NCBI GenBank assembly: GCA_046295175.1
Contig: JBKBNY010000007.1
Coordinates: forward strand, 62,001 to 126,000
Source: JALOLV01 sp046295175
GTDB lineage: Bacteria; Bacteroidota; Bacteroidia; Cytophagales; Spirosomataceae
Direction: 5' to 3'
Length of the DNA: 64,000 nt
Position numbers and translations under genes: made by a program. Shown here one piece after another: positions 42,173 through 53,200 of the stretch. Position 1 is the stretch's first letter. The number at the start of each line of letters is the position of its first letter. The notes under the pieces were generated by a model that was not told where the DNA came from, did no database searches, and was given only the letters and a program-made list of their open reading frames with translations.

Positions 42173-44014
42173 ATGGAAAATCCTGACCGAATTAAAGCCT
42201 TAGAAGACCGCATTGATGCACTTTCGAGAGATTTAGCAAATTACCAAAACACTGTCTTGCAGCTACGAAACGAGATTCGTGCATTGGCAAAACCTACCGA
42301 AAATACGGCAATTATCCCGCCCGTCATTGAAACCAATGTCCCTAAAACGCCTCCAAAGGTTATTTTACCATCCAAAAGCATAAGTTCTGAGGAGTTTTGG
42401 GGTGGCAATCTTCTGAGCAAAGTGGGCATTTTTATTTTAGTTATTGGTCTTGGCATTTTTGTCAAATATGCCATTGATAATAATCTACTCAGCCCCGCGG
42501 CTCGAATCGTTTTGGGTTATGTCGCAAGTGCTACTCTGGGTGGATTAGCCTATTGGCTCAAGCCCAAATACCACAATTACAGCAGTGTTTTGATGAGCGG
42601 AGCGGCAGCCACAACTTATTTTACAACTTACTCGGCTTATCATTTTTATCAGTTTTATCCGCTTTGGCTGACCTTCGGGCTGATGGTACTTTTTACCGTT
42701 TTGACCGTTTATTTAGCCACTATCTACGACCGCCAATGGATTGGTATTTTCGGGCTCGTAGGTGCATACGCCATTCCGTTTTTGTTGAGCAATAACTCCG
42801 GAGAAGTATGGAAATTGTTTACCTACATGACCCTCGTCAATATTGGTATTTTGTGGCTATTATTCCGCAAAAAATGGCTTTGGATGGGCGGAGTTGCCTT
42901 TGCATTTACGTGGTTAATTTTTACTTTTACTCGCCATGACAATTACCAAGAAACTAAAAATATTGCGATAAACATCGGCTTTTCGCTAATTTTTTACTCA
43001 ATGACGATGAGCTATTTTATAACACAAGCTCTACGAGGCGAGTCAGTCAAAGCCAAAGGATTGGCATTTCTGATTCTCAATACATTATTCTACTATTTTT
43101 CAAATTTAGATATTTTTAGCAATATACAAGACGGAAGATTCGAGGGCTTATTCACTCTTGCGTTTGGGTTATTCAATCTCGGATTAGCCGCTTATTTACT
43201 CAAAAAAACATCCGACAAATCAATGATTTTCTGGATGGCCGGTGTCTCAGCAGTTTTACTTTTCTATTTAGCCGGATTCCTTCAAATCACGCATTGGTAC
43301 GAGATGAATATGCCCAAGTCCGAATTAAATATTTCTATTCACGAAGCCTTCAAATACACTTGGATTCTCAATTATACAATGGCGTTCCTGTCGGCTTTAA
43401 TAATCCTTTGTCGGCGTTACCAGATTCAGCACGATGCACTTTTGATACTGACGGCTTTTTCTGCACTAACTATTTGGGCAAGTATTTTGGGGAATAATCC
43501 GTCATTGTTACGCGACGAATTTATGAGAAACAACCTACCGATTTTAGGTTTACTGATTAGGTACGTGCAGTATGTATTTATAGGAGTGCTGGTTTATCTC
43601 AATCTGCAATTGGTCCAAACATTCAGCGATTCATTGAGTTTCGTAAAAACTATCCGTTATTTAGTTGTACACATCCTAATTTTGCTGATATTAACCTATG
43701 AAATCTCAACGGTTTGGATGTTGGTCGATAAACCTCACGCAGCTGCTCAAGCAAAAGATTCGACCCGAATCGGTTATAGTGTACTTTGGGCAATCTACGG
43801 GCTTCTGATGATTTACATAGGATTCATCAATCGAAGCAAATTATTCAGGATTTCGGGCATTGTCTTGCTGGGCATTGTCATCTTAAAACTTTTTAGCTAC
43901 GATTTATCAGACGCCAACACACTCACCAAAATCATTTTATTCATTTCGGTCGGGATACTGCTGCTAATCGCGTCGTTTTTGTACCAACGATTGAGCAAAA
44001 AACTTGAATTGTAG
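42173..44014 (+). CDS. DUF2339 polytopic membrane protein
   Basis: A 613-residue protein with a short coiled coil at the N-terminus (DRIKALEDRIDALSRDLANY), a Pro-rich linker and then the DUF2339 start block (EEFWGGNLLSKVGIFILVIG, GLGIFVKYAIDNNLLSPAAR). About 16 hydrophobic segments follow. The function of the family is unknown. It starts 33 bases after the FAN1 gene, so the two may be co-transcribed. Confidence 0.88.
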   Translation: MENPDRIKALEDRIDALSRDLANYQNTVLQLRNEIRALAKPTENTAIIPPVIETNVPKTPPKVILPSKSISSEEFWGGNLLSKVGIFILVIGLGIFVKYAIDNNLLSPAARIVLGYVASATLGGLAYWLKPKYHNYSSVLMSGAAATTYFTTYSAYHFYQFYPLWLTFGLMVLFTVLTVYLATIYDRQWIGIFGLVGAYAIPFLLSNNSGEVWKLFTYMTLVNIGILWLLFRKKWLWMGGVAFAFTWLIFTFTRHDNYQETKNIAINIGFSLIFYSMTMSYFITQALRGESVKAKGLAFLILNTLFYYFSNLDIFSNIQDGRFEGLFTLAFGLFNLGLAAYLLKKTSDKSMIFWMAGVSAVLLFYLAGFLQITHWYEMNMPKSELNISIHEAFKYTWILNYTMAFLSALIILCRRYQIQHDALLILTAFSALTIWASILGNNPSLLRDEFMRNNLPILGLLIRYVQYVFIGVLVYLNLQLVQTFSDSLSFVKTIRYLVVHILILLILTYEISTVWMLVDKPHAAAQAKDSTRIGYSVLWAIYGLLMIYIGFINRSKLFRISGIVLLGIVILKLFSYDLSDANTLTKIILFISVGILLLIASFLYQRLSKKLEL

Positions 44015-44036
44015 AACGACTTTTCAAGTCGTTTAG
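44011..44036. repeat. GTAGAACG hairpin repeat, copy 2
   Basis: GTAGAACGACTT, loop TTC, AAGTCGTT: a perfect 8-bp stem (44015-44022/44026-44033) between two convergent stop codons. Confidence 0.7.
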
Positions 44037-44038
44037 AA

Positions 44039-44935
44039 TTACTTTTGGTTATATTGTCGAGCCGCAAAACGCATAAAATTAGTTGCGAGGCCTTCGGGTT
44101 GCCCTTGTGGATGAATAAAACTGAGGGTTCGGAGTATCCTAAAATTATTAATTTTTACGATTTTCAGTTCACCCGAAAGTAACTCTTTCTGGATTGCCTT
44201 TACCGAAATAAACGACATACAATTGGCGTGTTCGAGAAAAGACTTGATGCTCTCGCTGCTACCTAAGTGCATGATAATATTGAGCGACCCAAACTTGATA
44301 TTTTTGTCTTTCAAGGCCATTTCGAGGACTTCGAGTGTACCCGACCCACGCTCACGCAGCACCAACGGAATATTTATAATCTCTTCGACATTGATAGACT
44401 CCAATCTTGCAAATTTACTTTTAGAATGAACCACCGCTACTAATTCATCTTCCATAAAATCGTGGTAGCGAATCCCTGGGTTGTGCTTTTGACCTTCTAC
44501 GATTCCTAAGTCAATTTTACCGTCTAAAATCGCATTTTCGATGACTTCTGTATTACCATTCATCAAAGTAAGCTGAATCTGCGGGTATTTTGCGTGGAAT
44601 TTTGCCAATAAAGGCGAAATCAAATATTGAGCAATCGTCGTGCTGGCACCGAGCCTAAAAGTACCCGTTAGCTGGTTTTTGAATGTGCCTAATTCATAGA
44701 TTGCTTCTTGATAAAGTGCAAAAATCCTCGACGAATATTTGAAGAGAACCTCGCCCGGTGGTGTCAAAATGATGGCATTTCCTCGCCTATCGAACAGACG
44801 TAAATCTAACTCGGTTTCGAGAGCTTTTATGTGCTTCGTAACGGCAGGTTGAGTAATAAAAAGTTCGGTTGCTGCTTTTGTGAAACTCTGATTGCGAGCC
44901 ACGCTATCGAATACTTTTAGCCGAAAATCTTGCAT
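44039..44935 (-). CDS. LysR-family transcriptional regulator
   Basis: A 298-residue regulator. The winged helix at 1-60 (VARNQSFTKAATELFITQPA, VTKHIKALETELDLRLFDRR) is classical, followed by the periplasmic-binding-like effector domain (TFRLGASTTIAQYLISPLLA, DLGIVEGQKHNPGIRYHDFM). The effector is unknown. No divergent target gene is adjacent, since upstream lies the stop of a coiled-coil protein gene. The phosphonate-type genes begin about 1.8 kb further on, so a link to them is only a possibility. Confidence 0.93.
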   Translation of the reverse strand: MQDFRLKVFDSVARNQSFTKAATELFITQPAVTKHIKALETELDLRLFDRRGNAIILTPPGEVLFKYSSRIFALYQEAIYELGTFKNQLTGTFRLGASTTIAQYLISPLLAKFHAKYPQIQLTLMNGNTEVIENAILDGKIDLGIVEGQKHNPGIRYHDFMEDELVAVVHSKSKFARLESINVEEIINIPLVLRERGSGTLEVLEMALKDKNIKFGSLNIIMHLGSSESIKSFLEHANCMSFISVKAIQKELLSGELKIVKINNFRILRTLSFIHPQGQPEGLATNFMRFAARQYNQK

Positions 44936-45049
44936 TATTTTATATTTTATCTAATCTGTAAATCTATATTATCTATCAAAATTATAGATATTAAATACAA
45001 ATAACAAATAGTTATATTGTTTTTTGATTTTATTGAAACAACTACCTTA

Positions 45050-45070
45050 AAAACCGTGACACGAGCTCAC
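45050..45070. repeat. GTGACACG repeat fragment
   Basis: AAACCGTGACACGAGCTC matches the right arm (reverse strand) of the GTGGCACG family. Confidence 0.45.
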
Positions 45071-45083
45071 TACAAAACAAAAA

Positions 45084-45109
45084 TCCCCCTTTCTTCGCAG
45101 AAAGGGGGA
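45084..45109 (-). terminator. Terminator of the coiled-coil protein gene
   Basis: A perfect 11-bp stem TCCCCCTTTCT/AGAAAGGGGGA with loop TCGC, then TTTTTG on the minus strand. Confidence 0.9.
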
Positions 45110-45130
45110 CGGTATAAAATATCTTAAAGT

Positions 45131-46084
45131 TTATTTTACATCAAAAGTACCACGACCTACACTGAAACCCTCAGAGTATAGCTCGATTGTGTATTTTCCT
45201 TTAGCGTAAGGAGCTCCACGCGAATAGATGAAGTCAACGTTTTGTCCAGAATTATCGTAGAAAACCGATTGTTTTGCAGTATAAACGGTTTCTTTTCCAC
45301 CAAACATAAAAGCACCAGAACCAGTGGCCATGTCAGAAATCACATTACCTTGTGGGTCGAGCAAACGCATATAGATTACTTTGTCTTCTTTCTTGGTCAA
45401 TGGATTTTCGGCAAGTTTAAACGAAATCTTGATTTTATCTACACGTTTCGCTTTGTATTCGCCACCATCACGCTCTTTACCACGTGAGTTTACAGCATTT
45501 ACCGTTACGTTCATGGCCTTCAAAGCCGCCGCAAGCGTTACTTTTTCGGTCAATTCACGATTCTTAACGGTTGTCGAATACACCGAGTCGCTAAGAGCTT
45601 GTTTGTCGGTACGTAAGCCAGTGTTTTCGGTTGCAAGATTATCTCTCTCGGTTGTAAGTGTCTTATTTTGAGTTGCCAAGACCGCATTTTCTTCTCTCAA
45701 CTTAGCAATCTCAGCATCTTTTTGAGTAAGCGTTGCTTCGTATCCTTTGATTTTGTTTTCGTAATCGCGGATACTTACGTTTTTAGAATTGATAAGCGAT
45801 TTTTTATCTTGCTCCAACTGAGCCTTAACAGCCAAGAGGTCATCTACTTGCTGGCCCATTGATTGTAATTCAGCTATTTTGGCATCTAATTGAGTCGAAA
45901 TCGAATCAAGTTTGGTGTTTGTGAGCAGTAATTCTTTGGTTTTTGAGGTAATATCGACATTTTTTTGGTCGATTTCCTGACGCGAATTAAAATAAAGGTA
46001 ACCCAAAAGCACCGATAAGGCACTCGTCAGAACAAGCCCTGCTTTCACGGCAGTGTTACTTCTTCTTTCTTGCATTTGTTCCAT
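45131..46084 (-). CDS. Membrane-anchored coiled-coil protein of unknown function
   Basis: A 317-residue protein with one N-terminal membrane helix (AGLVLTSALSVLLGYLYF, residues 15-32), a long heptad-rich coiled coil (about 40-180, e.g. DAEIAKLREENAVLATQNKT) and a C-terminal beta domain of about 110 residues (KIKISFKLAENPLTKKEDK ... EGFSVGRGTFDVK). The layout suggests a periplasmic stalk holding a globular tip. This protein type is frequent in Cytophagales, but I know of no assigned role. It is a single gene with its own terminator. Confidence 0.75.
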   Translation of the reverse strand: MEQMQERRSNTAVKAGLVLTSALSVLLGYLYFNSRQEIDQKNVDITSKTKELLLTNTKLDSISTQLDAKIAELQSMGQQVDDLLAVKAQLEQDKKSLINSKNVSIRDYENKIKGYEATLTQKDAEIAKLREENAVLATQNKTLTTERDNLATENTGLRTDKQALSDSVYSTTVKNRELTEKVTLAAALKAMNVTVNAVNSRGKERDGGEYKAKRVDKIKISFKLAENPLTKKEDKVIYMRLLDPQGNVISDMATGSGAFMFGGKETVYTAKQSVFYDNSGQNVDFIYSRGAPYAKGKYTIELYSEGFSVGRGTFDVK

Positions 46085-46230
46085 AATAGACTGATTATTA
46101 ACAATTTATGATTATAGGGATAATAACGACAAAGATAGTAATTTATTGGATAAAATAAATAATTTAGTGTAATATCTAATTATATTGGATGCCAACCGAA
46201 TTTAATAAATTGTGAAATAATAAGGTGAAG

Positions 46231-46305
46231 AATCTGTGGCACGTATAACCTTCAGACCCACAATTTTACCAATTTTGGCATATAATCGCCTCACGGTTTT
46301 ACGGG
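46231..46305. repeat. GTGGCACG repeat, long form, copy 1
   Basis: AATCTGTGGCACG.ATAACCTTC, then TTTTACCAATTTTnGCA and ATAnnCGnnTCACGGTTT. The same ordered words occur at 58477-58546. Confidence 0.75.
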
Positions 46306-46422
46306 ATTTATAGATGCACAATTTTAGTTTATGTTATTTGTTAATCTTCTCAAAAAATTGATAGTCAGGTAATTAAAACACCCTATTATTCTCTTTCGGT
46401 TGATAAAATCGTATTTTTAATT

Positions 46423-46464
46423 TCACCACTAAGTTCACGTAGAACACTAAGCTCTTAGTGGTGA
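46423..46464. repeat. ACCACTAAG hairpin repeat
   Basis: TCACCACTAAG ... CTTAGTGGTGA, a perfect 11-bp stem with an internal GTAGAACACTAAG word in the loop. It resembles the ACCACnnAGTTCACnnAG intergenic repeats of Bacteroidota. Confidence 0.55.
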
Positions 46465-46707
46465 TTTTATTTTTACATTCTATTACCCAAATGGAAACAA
46501 CTATTTTCGATTAACTACTGGCAGATTTCAGATAAGTACTATTTCAGTATCTGCAAACATCGAATCAATAACGAATCCTTAATCATTCAGTAATATTCAA
46601 ATAACATCATAAAAGCACCTTTGTATCTTACAAATAGCCAGATTCAGGATGCTTTTACTCTCTCTCATCACCAATTTCAATAACCTAAAATTTATCACCC
46701 AAAGTCT

Positions 46708-48009
46708 ATGAGATGGATAAAAAAACGTCTCGATAGCGATAAATTCTTTTTTTCGTTGTGGTGTATCATCGCTTCTTTTGGGGCTTATTTTTGTATGTAT
46801 GCTTTCCGAAAACCATTCAATACTGGTTTATACGCCGACTACGCACTGTGGGGCATTGATTACAAAATCGTTTTGATAATCACGCAAGTTTTGGGCTACA
46901 TGACCTCAAAATTTATCGGTATTAAAGTTATATCTGAACTCAGCCCTTACAAAAGAATCAAACTTATTTTGGGGTTAATTCTATTCTCCGAAATCGCTCT
47001 ATTTTTATTTGGTCTGACGCCATTCCCTTACAATTGGGTTTTCTTGTTTTTTAACGGACTCCCGCTCGGCATGGTCTGGGGCGTAATTTTTAGTTTTCTC
47101 GAAGGCCGCCGTACGACTGAGGTTTTGGCGTTGGGTCTGAGCGGAAACATGGTTGTTTCGTCGGGAGTTTTGAAAACTATTTACCTCAATATCAACGAAT
47201 CATTCGGGTTATCAGAATTCTGGATGCCTTTTGTGATTGGTCTGATTTTTCTACCTGTTTTTGTATTTTTTGTCTGGATGCTATCGGTTATTCCTAAACC
47301 AAACGCCGAAGATATTGCACAGCGTTCTATCCGCCCACCCATGACCCGCCGAAACCGCCAGCAGGTCATCAAACAATTTGGTTGGGGGCTTCTGTGCGTT
47401 ACCGTGGCGTATGCCTTAATGGCAACGATTCGAGATTTTAGAGATAACTTCTCGGTTGAGATTTGGAAACAATTAGATTCGGGGTTCGACAAAGCGGTTT
47501 TTGCTCGTACCGAAACCATCATCGGCGTGATTGTGCTGATGATGATTGCCACCATTGCCATCATAAAAAACAACATCAAGGCGTTTAACGTACTTCATCT
47601 TTTGATGTTTCTGAGTTTATTGCTTTGCGGAGTGAGTTCTTGGTTGTTTGAGCAAAATCTGATTTCGGCGTATTGGTGGATGATAATGCTCGGTGTAGGG
47701 CTATTTTTTCCGTATTTATCAATCCAAACGGTATTTTTTGAGAGATTGATAGCCATTTTCAGAATCAACGCCAATGCCGGATTCATGGTTTACATCTGCG
47801 ATTCGGTGGGGTATCTCGGAAGCGTCGGATTATTGATTTACAAAAACTTCTTTTTGAATAAATTAAGTTGGGTGGATTTACTGATATTCTTTGGCTACGC
47901 CATTTGTATTGTAGGCTGTGTTTTATTGATTCTCGAATTAATCTTCTTCGGATTTACACCAAAGCCAAAAGAACAAATCTTGAACGAACTCACGAGTACA
48001 ACTTCTTGA
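46708..48009 (+). CDS. DUF5690 MFS-like transporter protein
   Basis: A 433-residue protein with about twelve membrane helices and the DUF5690 start (CIIASFGAYFCMYAFRKPFN), then LFFNGLPLGMVWGVIFSFLEGRRTTE. The helix pattern resembles the major facilitator fold. Its 3' end overlaps the convergent FAD oxidoreductase gene by 20 bases. Because that gene and its neighbours look like phosphonate-catabolic genes, this protein may move a phosphonate or breakdown product across the inner membrane; this is inferred from position. Confidence 0.82.
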   Translation: MRWIKKRLDSDKFFFSLWCIIASFGAYFCMYAFRKPFNTGLYADYALWGIDYKIVLIITQVLGYMTSKFIGIKVISELSPYKRIKLILGLILFSEIALFLFGLTPFPYNWVFLFFNGLPLGMVWGVIFSFLEGRRTTEVLALGLSGNMVVSSGVLKTIYLNINESFGLSEFWMPFVIGLIFLPVFVFFVWMLSVIPKPNAEDIAQRSIRPPMTRRNRQQVIKQFGWGLLCVTVAYALMATIRDFRDNFSVEIWKQLDSGFDKAVFARTETIIGVIVLMMIATIAIIKNNIKAFNVLHLLMFLSLLLCGVSSWLFEQNLISAYWWMIMLGVGLFFPYLSIQTVFFERLIAIFRINANAGFMVYICDSVGYLGSVGLLIYKNFFLNKLSWVDLLIFFGYAICIVGCVLLILELIFFGFTPKPKEQILNELTSTTS

Positions 48010-49135
48010 GGTTGGCTTCGGCAAAACCAAAGCTGGTTGTCATACCTTTTCCACCGATGCCTGTGCAAATGTGGATATTTGTCGAAACATCGTATCTGAA
48101 AATATGCTCGGGGTATTGTGCATAAAAGCCAGCCCAAGTTCGGGCAATTTTGCCACTGATTTTAAAGTTTACGATACGCTCGGCTTCTTTTATCATTAGA
48201 TTGTTGACGTAATCTTTGGTATCGAAACCTAAATCATCTATCTGGTGAGCGGGGGCGTATTCGTGCGAGTCGCCGATGATGATTGAGCCATCAATGGCTT
48301 GTTTGAAAAGAATATGAACACCCCACTTTTGTAGCTCAGTATAATGCTCTGGCACGGCGATTTTGGGGAATGACGGACACTCCGAAAACGACTCATACCT
48401 CCGAATCGAAAGTCCAGTCAGGATATTTCCTTTGAGGTCGAGGTTATTCATCGGCACGGTTTGCATCATTTGCAATTTGCTCACCACCAAGCCGCTGTTT
48501 CTGAAAATCTCGGGATACAAAAGATTAAAAACATAACCACTGCAAATCAGTACTTTATCGGCCACGAAGGCTTCCTTTTGGGCTGTCGTGATGGTAATTC
48601 CATCGGTGTTTTCGGTACAATCTATGACCGACGTATTGTTTCGATACGCAACACCCAAATCTTTTTGAATGTACTCTAAAACCCTGTGAATTAGCAAATT
48701 AGGCTCGATACTCAGCTCGGTCGGGTAGTAAATTGCTCCGCGAACGTAGTTTTCTTTGAATTCGGGGTACATCTCCAAAACTTGCCTTTTTGAAAGCAAA
48801 ACGACGTTGTATCCTTTGGATTTTTGAATCTCGTACAATTCGTTGCAGAGAACCCACTCGTCTTCGTCGGATGCTACATAAATACTACCATTTGGGCGAA
48901 CCGAAATATCGAATTTTGACTGAATCTCACGGTAAATTTCTTGACTTCGGAGTCCGTACTCAAACCACTTTCCTACGCAGCCCGACGTTACAGCTTGCCC
49001 GAAATTTCGGACGGTCGAACCTACCGGATAATTGTCTTTTTCTAAGATTAAAACCTTTTTGCCACTTTTGGCCGCCTGAAAGGCATGGGCAGTACCCAAT
49101 ATGCCAGCTCCGACTACGATTAAATCATATTTCAT
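47990..49135 (-). CDS. TIGR03364-type FAD-dependent oxidoreductase (phosphonate-associated)
   Basis: A 381-residue DAO-superfamily flavoprotein. I start it at the ATG at 49135, which opens with the FAD loop MKYDLIVVGAGILGTAHAF. The block VGSTVRNFGQAVTSGCVGKW and the C-terminal YDVSTNIHICTGIGGKGMTT are typical of the group placed by genome context with phosphonatase-like hydrolases. Such enzymes are thought to oxidise an aminoalkyl phosphonate to the aldehyde that the hydrolase then cleaves. It lies 10 bases downstream of that hydrolase gene. Confidence 0.82.
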   Translation of the reverse strand: MKYDLIVVGAGILGTAHAFQAAKSGKKVLILEKDNYPVGSTVRNFGQAVTSGCVGKWFEYGLRSQEIYREIQSKFDISVRPNGSIYVASDEDEWVLCNELYEIQKSKGYNVVLLSKRQVLEMYPEFKENYVRGAIYYPTELSIEPNLLIHRVLEYIQKDLGVAYRNNTSVIDCTENTDGITITTAQKEAFVADKVLICSGYVFNLLYPEIFRNSGLVVSKLQMMQTVPMNNLDLKGNILTGLSIRRYESFSECPSFPKIAVPEHYTELQKWGVHILFKQAIDGSIIIGDSHEYAPAHQIDDLGFDTKDYVNNLMIKEAERIVNFKISGKIARTWAGFYAQYPEHIFRYDVSTNIHICTGIGGKGMTTSFGFAEANLKKLYS

Positions 49136-49145
49136 AACAGATTGC

Positions 49146-49871
49146 TCAGATAAGAGGTAGCACAATTTCTTTTAGTTCGTTCAGTGAGCTTATCAGCCCA
49201 TCGTTGCGGTAGATTTTTAGTTGTTCGTGGGTATGTGTGCCGTTTGTGATACCAAGCGATAATCGGCAGCCTGCACTGATACCCGACTGTAAATCTGAGG
49301 GTGTATCGCCGATGTTGATAACCTGCTTGGCATCGGCAATTTCTAATAAATTCATGGCTTTTTGAATCATAAATGGCTTGGGGCGACCTTGCGGAACTTC
49401 ATCGCTGGCAATAGATAAATCTATAATGCTATCTCCAGATTTATTGAAATAGTCATTATCGAGTCCTTGCAACCACCCCAATTTACTCAAAATTATATTG
49501 ACAACCTTTCGATAGAATCCCGTAGTTAGGGCTATTTTGATGTTGTTGGCTCGTAAAAATTCAAAGGTTTCGAGACAGCCTTCGGTCGGCAAGATTGGGG
49601 TCTTCTCGTAATGTTCTTCGAGTATCATTCTGAAATAATCGTAAGATACCTCCACATTTTCTGTATATTCTGGATGCTCCTTACCGATTTTCTCATCCCA
49701 AAGCAATCTGAATACTTCGATTTTAGAATAACCTTGCAAAGCCAAGATACGCTCTTCGCTTACGTTGAGATTCATGTGTTGGCAAGCCTGAGCAAAACAA
49801 GTTTCTACTTCTTTTTTGTCTTGCACAGTTGTACCTGCCATGTCAAAAACTACGAGTTTTAGTGGGGTCAT
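49146..49871 (-). CDS. Phosphonatase-like HAD hydrolase (TIGR03351 type)
   Basis: A 241-residue HAD enzyme starting at the ATG at 49871. The nucleophile Asp10 lies in VVFDMAGTTVQD, close to the DxAGT motif of phosphonoacetaldehyde hydrolase. Lys50, in LQGYSKIEVFRLL, stands about where PhnX has its Schiff-base Lys53. Motif III is GRPKPFMI and motif IV INIGDTPSDLQSG. These favour C-P bond cleavage of a phosphonoaldehyde over a simple phosphatase. It forms a two-gene operon with the FAD oxidoreductase, divergent from the SusC gene. Confidence 0.85.
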   Translation of the reverse strand: MTPLKLVVFDMAGTTVQDKKEVETCFAQACQHMNLNVSEERILALQGYSKIEVFRLLWDEKIGKEHPEYTENVEVSYDYFRMILEEHYEKTPILPTEGCLETFEFLRANNIKIALTTGFYRKVVNIILSKLGWLQGLDNDYFNKSGDSIIDLSIASDEVPQGRPKPFMIQKAMNLLEIADAKQVINIGDTPSDLQSGISAGCRLSLGITNGTHTHEQLKIYRNDGLISSLNELKEIVLPLI

Positions 49872-50266
49872 ATAAAAAGAGTTTAGCTGGCAAAGGTAAT
49901 CTTGGTTTTGGATTAATTCACACACCCAAAGTTAAGTTTTTGTTAAGAAAACTCACAATGCAAAACACTGATAATCAAACATTTAAACTAAAAACCTATT
50001 GATATACCAAATCTATAGCCTAACCTTTTTGTGTAGGCTTCATTCAATATTTTTTAATTGTTAAGTTATAACCCCAACCCCTCATTTTTCTTCATAATCG
50101 CTTAATAATTGCTTGATAAATAGCTAATAGGAAAACTCCAATTTTGCGGTCTAATTAACCAAAGAAATTACTCTCAAAATTTTAGATAAACCGAGTATGC
50201 CAAAGACCCCATTGGCATCAATCTAACCCGAAATTCCTCCCGTGGGGTCGGGAGAAAAATCATTTT
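49872..50266. other. Divergent intergenic region between phosphonatase-like and SusC genes
   Basis: A gap of 395 AT-rich bases that must hold the promoters of both divergent units. I found no convincing TTG/TAnnTTTG pair, riboswitch or repeat. Confidence 0.4.
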
Positions 50267-53200
50267 ATGAAAACACTTCTATCCAAAAAGAACTACTCCT
50301 TTGCTTTTTTCAAAATCGCATGGATGTTATTGAGTTTTGCGACGTTTGCCCAAGAACGCACCGTTCAGGGAACTGTCAAAGCTACCGAAGACAACATGGG
50401 TTTACCCGGTGTGAGTATCCTCGTAAAAGGAACCAACAACGGTACTACAACCAACGCCGATGGCACATTTAAGATTAATGTACGCGGAGCAAATCCAGTT
50501 TTGGTGGTGTCTTATGTGGGTTATACAACCCAGTCTGTAGAGGTCGGTAACAAAACCAGCATCGAAATCTTGATGAAGTCTGACGACAAACAACTTTCGG
50601 AGGTTGTCGTGACGGCTCTTGGTATCAAAAAAGATGCTCGTCGTATCGGTGTGGCCATCCAGAGTGTAGATGGTGCTTCTACAATCAAGGCTCGTGAGCC
50701 AAACGCCATCAATGCTTTAGCTGGTAAAGTGGCAGGTTTGACGGTCGGTATTCAGCAAGAAATGCTTCGCCGTCCGAATATCTCGTTGCGTGGTAATAGC
50801 GATTTACTTTTTGTGGTAGATGGTGTACCGATTAACTCTGATACTTGGAATATCAGTCCCGATGATATTGAGTCGTATTCCGTTCTAAAAGGTGCTTCGG
50901 CATCGGCTCTGTACGGTTTTCGTGGTAAAAACGGTGCTATCTTGATTACAACAAAGCGTGGCTCAAAAGATAAAAGGGGTTTCTCGGTTGATGTCAATTC
51001 ATCGACAATGTTTGATAGAGGTTTCTACGCGATTCCGAAAGTACAGGACGAATACGGCCCAGGCGACCACGGCCGCTACGCATTTGTTGATGGTAAAGGT
51101 GGTGGATTGAACGATGGCGACTACGACGGCGGTTGGGGGCCAAAATTTGAAGGTCAGTTGATTCCGCAATACGATAGCCCTATCGACCCCGCAACGGGCA
51201 AGAGAATCCCGACTCCTTGGGTTGCTCGTGGAAAAGACAATTTGGAGCGTTTTTTACAAACGGGTATTCTTGCAACAAACAATATTTCGGTTTCTTCGAC
51301 TGGCGATAAATACAATTTGCGTTTTTCGACATCGCAGATTTCGCAACGTGGGATTGTGCCAAATACTAAATTGAATATCACAAACTTCAATGTAGCCGCC
51401 GATTATAAATTCTCGAATAAACTTTCGTTTACATCGAATCTGCAATACAATCGCCAGTACACGCCAAATATCCCAGATATTAACTACGGCCCAAACTCTA
51501 TCATTTATAACATGACACTTTGGGCTGGTGCCGACTGGAACGTGGACGATATGCGTAATTATTGGCAGCCGGGCAAAGAAGGTATCCAGCAGATTTATGC
51601 CGAATACCAACGCTACAACAACCCGTATTTTATGAGTTATGAATGGCTACGCGGACACTACAAAACCGACATCATCGGTCAGGCGGCCTTGACTTACAAA
51701 TTCACCGATTATTTAGAGGCAACTGTTCGCTCACAGGTTACGACTTGGAACTTATTCCGCAACGAAAAAATGCCTTACTCGGCTGGTTCGTATGGTCGTG
51801 ATGAGCGTCGTGGCGATTACCGCGAAGACCGTCGGAATTTGTTCGAGAATAACACCGACGTATTGGTAAAATTCGATAAAGACATCGTCGAAGGATTCAA
51901 TACAAAGATTTGGGTTGGGGGCAATGTCCGTACATTCGAATACAATTCTCAATACGGCTCAACCGATTACCTCAACGTACCGGGTTTATACAATTTCAAC
52001 AATTCGGCAAACCCTGTTCGTACTGCCAATTTTGCTTCGGCGATGCGTGTAAATTCGGCCTACTACTCAGCCGATTTTTCTTACAAAAATCTATTGACAC
52101 TCTCGACAACTGGCCGTGTTGATAAACTCTCGACATTGCCATCGGGCAACAATACATTTTTTTATCCATCGGTTGCACTTTCTACGGTTATTTCAGATTA
52201 CGTAAACGTGCCTTCGTTTATTTCATTCTTAAAGATTCGTGCCTCGTATGCCAACGTAAAAGATGGTTTGACTCGCTCGACAATCGGTACTACGCCAGCC
52301 TTGACGGGTGACGGCAACCCAATTGGCTACGGCGAACAATACTACTCACCTTACGATGGCCCAAGTTATTTAAACTCAGCCGTTTATTCGACCCCATTTG
52401 CTTACAATAACCAACCTGCGGCGTACTTTACGGGTGCATTAAACAACCCGAACTTACAACCAAGCTCGACATCACAAACCGAAATTGGTCTCGATTTCAA
52501 AGTATTGAGAAACCGCCTCGGATTCGACCTTACGTACTTTATTTCAAACGAAGGCCCGAGAATCTTCTCTTTGCCAATCTCGACGGCTACGGGTTATAGC
52601 TCGGCGTTGGTGAATGGTATCAAAACCCAGAAAACTGGTTGGGAATTTGCCATCACGGGTTCACCAATCAAAACAGCCGATTTCACTTGGGATGTAGTTG
52701 CTAACTATTCAACATTCAAGGAAATCTTGACCGAGATTTACCCAGGCGTAAATAACCTCAATGTATTCTTTAAAGTTGGCGATAGACTCGATAAATTCTA
52801 CGGTCGTGCATTTGCAAAAACACCTGATGGACAGATAATTAACGATGCTTCTGGCCGCCCAATTTATAATCCAGTCAATCAATTCTTAGGTTACATCAAT
52901 CCTAAGTTTGTATTTGGTATTAATAATAAATTCAATTACAAAAATATCAACTTGAGCTTCCAATTCGATGGTCGTATCGGTGGAGTTATCTCAAATTATA
53001 TCCAACGCCAGACATTCCGTGGCGGTCGTCATATCGAAACTACAACAGGTATTTTTGCCGATGCACGCCCGCAAGATGCTGTAGGTGTTAAGGCATTTGT
53101 AGGACAAGGCGTTGTGGTGTCAAATGGTGTAGCTATCAAGTACGATGCTGATGGTAATATCACTAATTATGGCGAATTGCAGTTTGCTCCAAACACCACA

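Larger units (their letters stand above)
46085..46707. other. Intergenic region with repeats upstream of the DUF5690 gene
   Basis: A gap of 623 bases with no recognisable gene. It contains a long GTGGCACG repeat copy at 46231-46305 and an ACCACTAAG hairpin at 46423-46464. A weak -7-like CACCTTTG lies near 46617. The promoter of the DUF5690 gene should lie in the last 150 bases. Confidence 0.5.
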
